A stretch of DNA of 64,000 nucleotides from Bin5 sp965116395 (lineage in GTDB: Bacteria > Chloroflexota > Anaerolineae > Caldilineales > Caldilineaceae): positions 4,526,001 through 4,590,000 of the forward strand of contig OZ220684.1 in NCBI GenBank assembly GCA_965116395.1. Reading direction: 5' to 3'. A program made the position numbers and the translations under genes. Below the pieces are notes generated by a model, which was given only the letters and a program-made list of their open reading frames with translations, was not told where the DNA came from and searched no databases. The first letter of the stretch is position 1. Each line of letters begins with the position of its first letter. Below, one piece after another: positions 62,285 to 64,000 of this stretch.

Positions 62285-63148
62285 ATTCGACTTTCTCTTA
62301 ACAAACGCTTCATCGTCCTCCGCCGAGTCCTGGAGTCACGGCTCGCCTGGGTTGGCATCGTTGTATGGGTCGGCTTGATCTTCATGGCGTTCACTGCTGA
62401 ACTCATTTCCCCTTACGATCCCACTTCCTTGGACTACGGCGCCGTGCTATCGCCGCCTAGCCGAACTCATCTGCTGGGCACCGACGATTTGGGCCGCGAT
62501 GTCTTGAGCAACCTCATCCACGGGTCACGCGTGTCGTTGCAGGTGGGCCTGGTCTCGGTTGGCTTGGCAACAATTCTTGGAATACTCTTGGGATTGTTGG
62601 CTGGCTACTGGGGCGGCTGGGCCGACGACGTCCTAATGCGTCTCGTTGACGCATTCTATGCCTTTCCCACGCTGATCCTGGCCCTGGCCATAACGGCAGC
62701 GCTTGGTCCAAGCCTGAGCAACGTGATGATCGCTGTCGGAATAGTAAACGCACCGGCATTCGCCCGGTTGGTACGTGGTCAGGTTCTCTCAGTAAGGGAA
62801 CGTGAGTTTGTCATTGCAGCATACGTCGTGGGAGTAAGCCATGGAAGAATGGTGCGTTACCACATTTGGCCCAATGTTACTGCGCCGTTAATCGTGCAAG
62901 CATCTCTAAGTATTGCAGGCGCCATCCTGTCGGAGGCCAGCCTGAGCTTCCTGGGCATGGGCGCACCGCCTCCAACACCAAGTTGGGGGGCCATGCTTAA
63001 GAACGGGTATGGCTATCTGGAGCAGGCCCCTTGGTCATCCTTCTTTCCTGGCGCAGCTATATTCATCACCGTCTTGGGATTGAACTTCCTCGGCGACGGT
63101 CTACGTATGGCACTGGATCCACGTTTGTGGCAGCGAGGGAAGGCATAG
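62285..63148 (+). CDS. ABC transporter permease, DppC/OppC type, with unresolved 5' end
   Basis: A permease of the DppC family: FAPYDPT-like SPYDPTSLDY, LGTDDLGRDVLSNLIHGSRVSL, the coupling loop VREREFVIAAYVVGVSHGRMVRYHIWPNV and LSEASLSFLGMGAPPPTPSWG. The frame is open from before 62204, but the first ATG, GTG or TTG is TTG at 62375, inside the first helix. The expected N-terminal RRVLESRLAWVG is encoded from about 62320. An ATT at 62285 or CTG at 62330 are odd starts. An ATG at 62197 lies one frame off; a single missing base would join it. I give 62285 as a working 5' end only. Confidence 0.8.
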   Translation: MRLSLNKRFIVLRRVLESRLAWVGIVVWVGLIFMAFTAELISPYDPTSLDYGAVLSPPSRTHLLGTDDLGRDVLSNLIHGSRVSLQVGLVSVGLATILGILLGLLAGYWGGWADDVLMRLVDAFYAFPTLILALAITAALGPSLSNVMIAVGIVNAPAFARLVRGQVLSVREREFVIAAYVVGVSHGRMVRYHIWPNVTAPLIVQASLSIAGAILSEASLSFLGMGAPPPTPSWGAMLKNGYGYLEQAPWSSFFPGAAIFITVLGLNFLGDGLRMALDPRLWQRGKA

Positions 63149-63221
63149 GCTTCTTCTTGAAAGTCGTCTCTCTTGGACTTTGATATGCTCTTCGCATAAC
63201 CCATCTCAGTGAGGCTTTAAA

Positions 63222-64000
63222 ATGGCACCCGAGATTCGTCCTGATGTACTCCCTGAAGTGGAGGAACCGCAGCCGGCTGAAGGTTTCCGGCGCATCCTTT
63301 CCGCCCCGTCTGGCCCCACTCACACAATGGCCCGAGCCCAGCCAGGGATCGACTATCGAGGTTTCGCTGAAGGGTGGTGGACACTATCCTGGTGGCGACA
63401 GCCAACGGAAGACACGAAACCCTTGGAATGGGAAACACACCCAGTGCCTGATAAGGCTCTGACCGCATTCTCTTTTGTGGGGGCCAGCTACAACACTCCC
63501 TACAATGTTTATCCTCCCAATCGGGCCCGCCTATTGATTAATGGCGAATATGCCCTCTCTTTTGACCTCGGCGTACGTACTGCACTGGCTTGGCACGCAC
63601 ATGATTTTCGGCTGGAGTTCACGCCTAAGCGTGTACAGTTGCCGGCCGACGGTTACCATCGACAGCACGAGATGCACGGCAACAGCGGCATCTACCGCCT
63701 TACTGTACCGGCACACATTGTAACAGCGGGAAAACCGATTCGGCTGCGTGTCGAATTAGAAACACCCCATGAGGGAACCGTTTCTTTCTTTATGATCAAG
63801 AATCGACAGGACACCCTCGAGGTTTCAACCCAGACAAACGCTGATCAGATCTCCCAGCTTCAAGACGATGTGACGCAGTTACGAAGGGTGGTCAGTGTGC
63901 TTAGTAAGCAGTTGTATCCAGAGCTTTTTCCTGAACGCCTTTCCTCCCAGCAGATGGTTCTTTACCAGCATGGGCGGGACCACTGCAACGACCTGGATAT
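63222..64000 (+). CDS. Large protein, N-terminal part (resembles sialidase-neighbour family), cut by window edge
   Basis: ATG at 63222 follows GAGG and the frame stays open to the last base (about 259 codons). There is no signal peptide. The N-terminal region has aromatic-rich strands (WWTLSWWRQP), then LLINGEYALSFDLGV and the segment GNSGIYRLTVPAHIVTAGKPIRLRVEL. A coiled-coil-like stretch follows near residues 200-230. I recall this kind of N-terminus in BNR/sialidase-like proteins of Chloroflexota and Planctomycetota, but the catalytic part lies beyond the window. It may belong to the same operon as the ABC importer. Confidence 0.6.
   Translation, partial: MAPEIRPDVLPEVEEPQPAEGFRRILSAPSGPTHTMARAQPGIDYRGFAEGWWTLSWWRQPTEDTKPLEWETHPVPDKALTAFSFVGASYNTPYNVYPPNRARLLINGEYALSFDLGVRTALAWHAHDFRLEFTPKRVQLPADGYHRQHEMHGNSGIYRLTVPAHIVTAGKPIRLRVELETPHEGTVSFFMIKNRQDTLEVSTQTNADQISQLQDDVTQLRRVVSVLSKQLYPELFPERLSSQQMVLYQHGRDHCNDLD

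Noticed and set aside
1..64000. CRISPR arrays, prophage genes, integrases and replication origins
   Set aside because: No regularly spaced direct repeats, no cas genes, no phage structural or integrase genes and no DnaA-box cluster were seen.

Overview
The window is a moderately GC-rich bacterial chromosome segment with about 53 protein genes, one tRNA gene and five copies of a small dispersed element. Lipoprotein and Tat-type substrate-binding proteins, ABC importers, a bacterial RFAP-synthase-like gene and a LamG/dimethylformamidase-type gene suggest a Chloroflexota lineage, perhaps Caldilineae-like. That placement is inference from family content; no rRNA or marker phylogeny is available here.

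Layout. 1-4196: fragment of a membrane protein, a small membrane protein, a peroxiredoxin (bcp), a lipase-like hydrolase, and a minus-strand pair of a beta-RFAP synthase-like enzyme and a TrpF-like isomerase. 4572-12094: a minus-strand ribose-type ABC importer operon (binding protein, two permeases, ATPase) ending in a large FtsX-type permease. The binding-protein gene carries an in-frame TAA. 12567-19577: rsmE/prmA, an EamA transporter, then dnaJ, coaE and an ABC-F ATPase. 20216-26240: a complete branched-chain amino-acid-type ABC operon with an unusually long LivM. 26292-28416: a D-2-hydroxyacid dehydrogenase and a Gfo/Idh/MocA oxidoreductase. 28605-29263: rpmG with promoter, leader hairpin and terminator, then tRNA-Lys(CTT).

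29371-38469: M29 aminopeptidase and homocysteine methyltransferase; a cytochrome c lipoprotein; a pterin-carbinolamine dehydratase-like protein; rlmB-cysS; a PIN-TRAM protein; a glycosyltransferase; a DUF3054 membrane protein. 38666-43383: threonine synthase, an ABC-2 exporter pair, and a cysteine-synthase-like PLP enzyme. 43486-47661: xseA, then an arsenic operon (arsR-arsM-MFS) with a palindromic operator. 48058-55042: a minus-strand operon copA-ccmF-ccmI-like-dehydrogenase-MBL protein, joining copper transport to cytochrome c maturation. 56262-64000: a dimethylformamidase-like enzyme, then a peptide-type ABC importer behind a near-perfect sigma-70 promoter, then the start of a large protein cut by the window end.

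The clearest uncatalogued signal is a non-autonomous, MITE-like element of about 285-307 bp. It occurs intergenically at 4239, 19851, 47744, 55947 and (truncated) 59154. It has terminal inverted repeats starting with a GTAGCTACTCAGCC-like sequence, 8-bp target duplications visible at three copies, and a core that folds into a closing stem plus two GC hairpins with a compensatory base-pair change. Other points worth checking are the nonsense codon in the sugar-binding protein, the Cys/Met-rich external loop of the arsenic-operon transporter, a metallo-beta-lactamase-fold protein lacking its main metal motif, and a dppC gene without a normal start codon.
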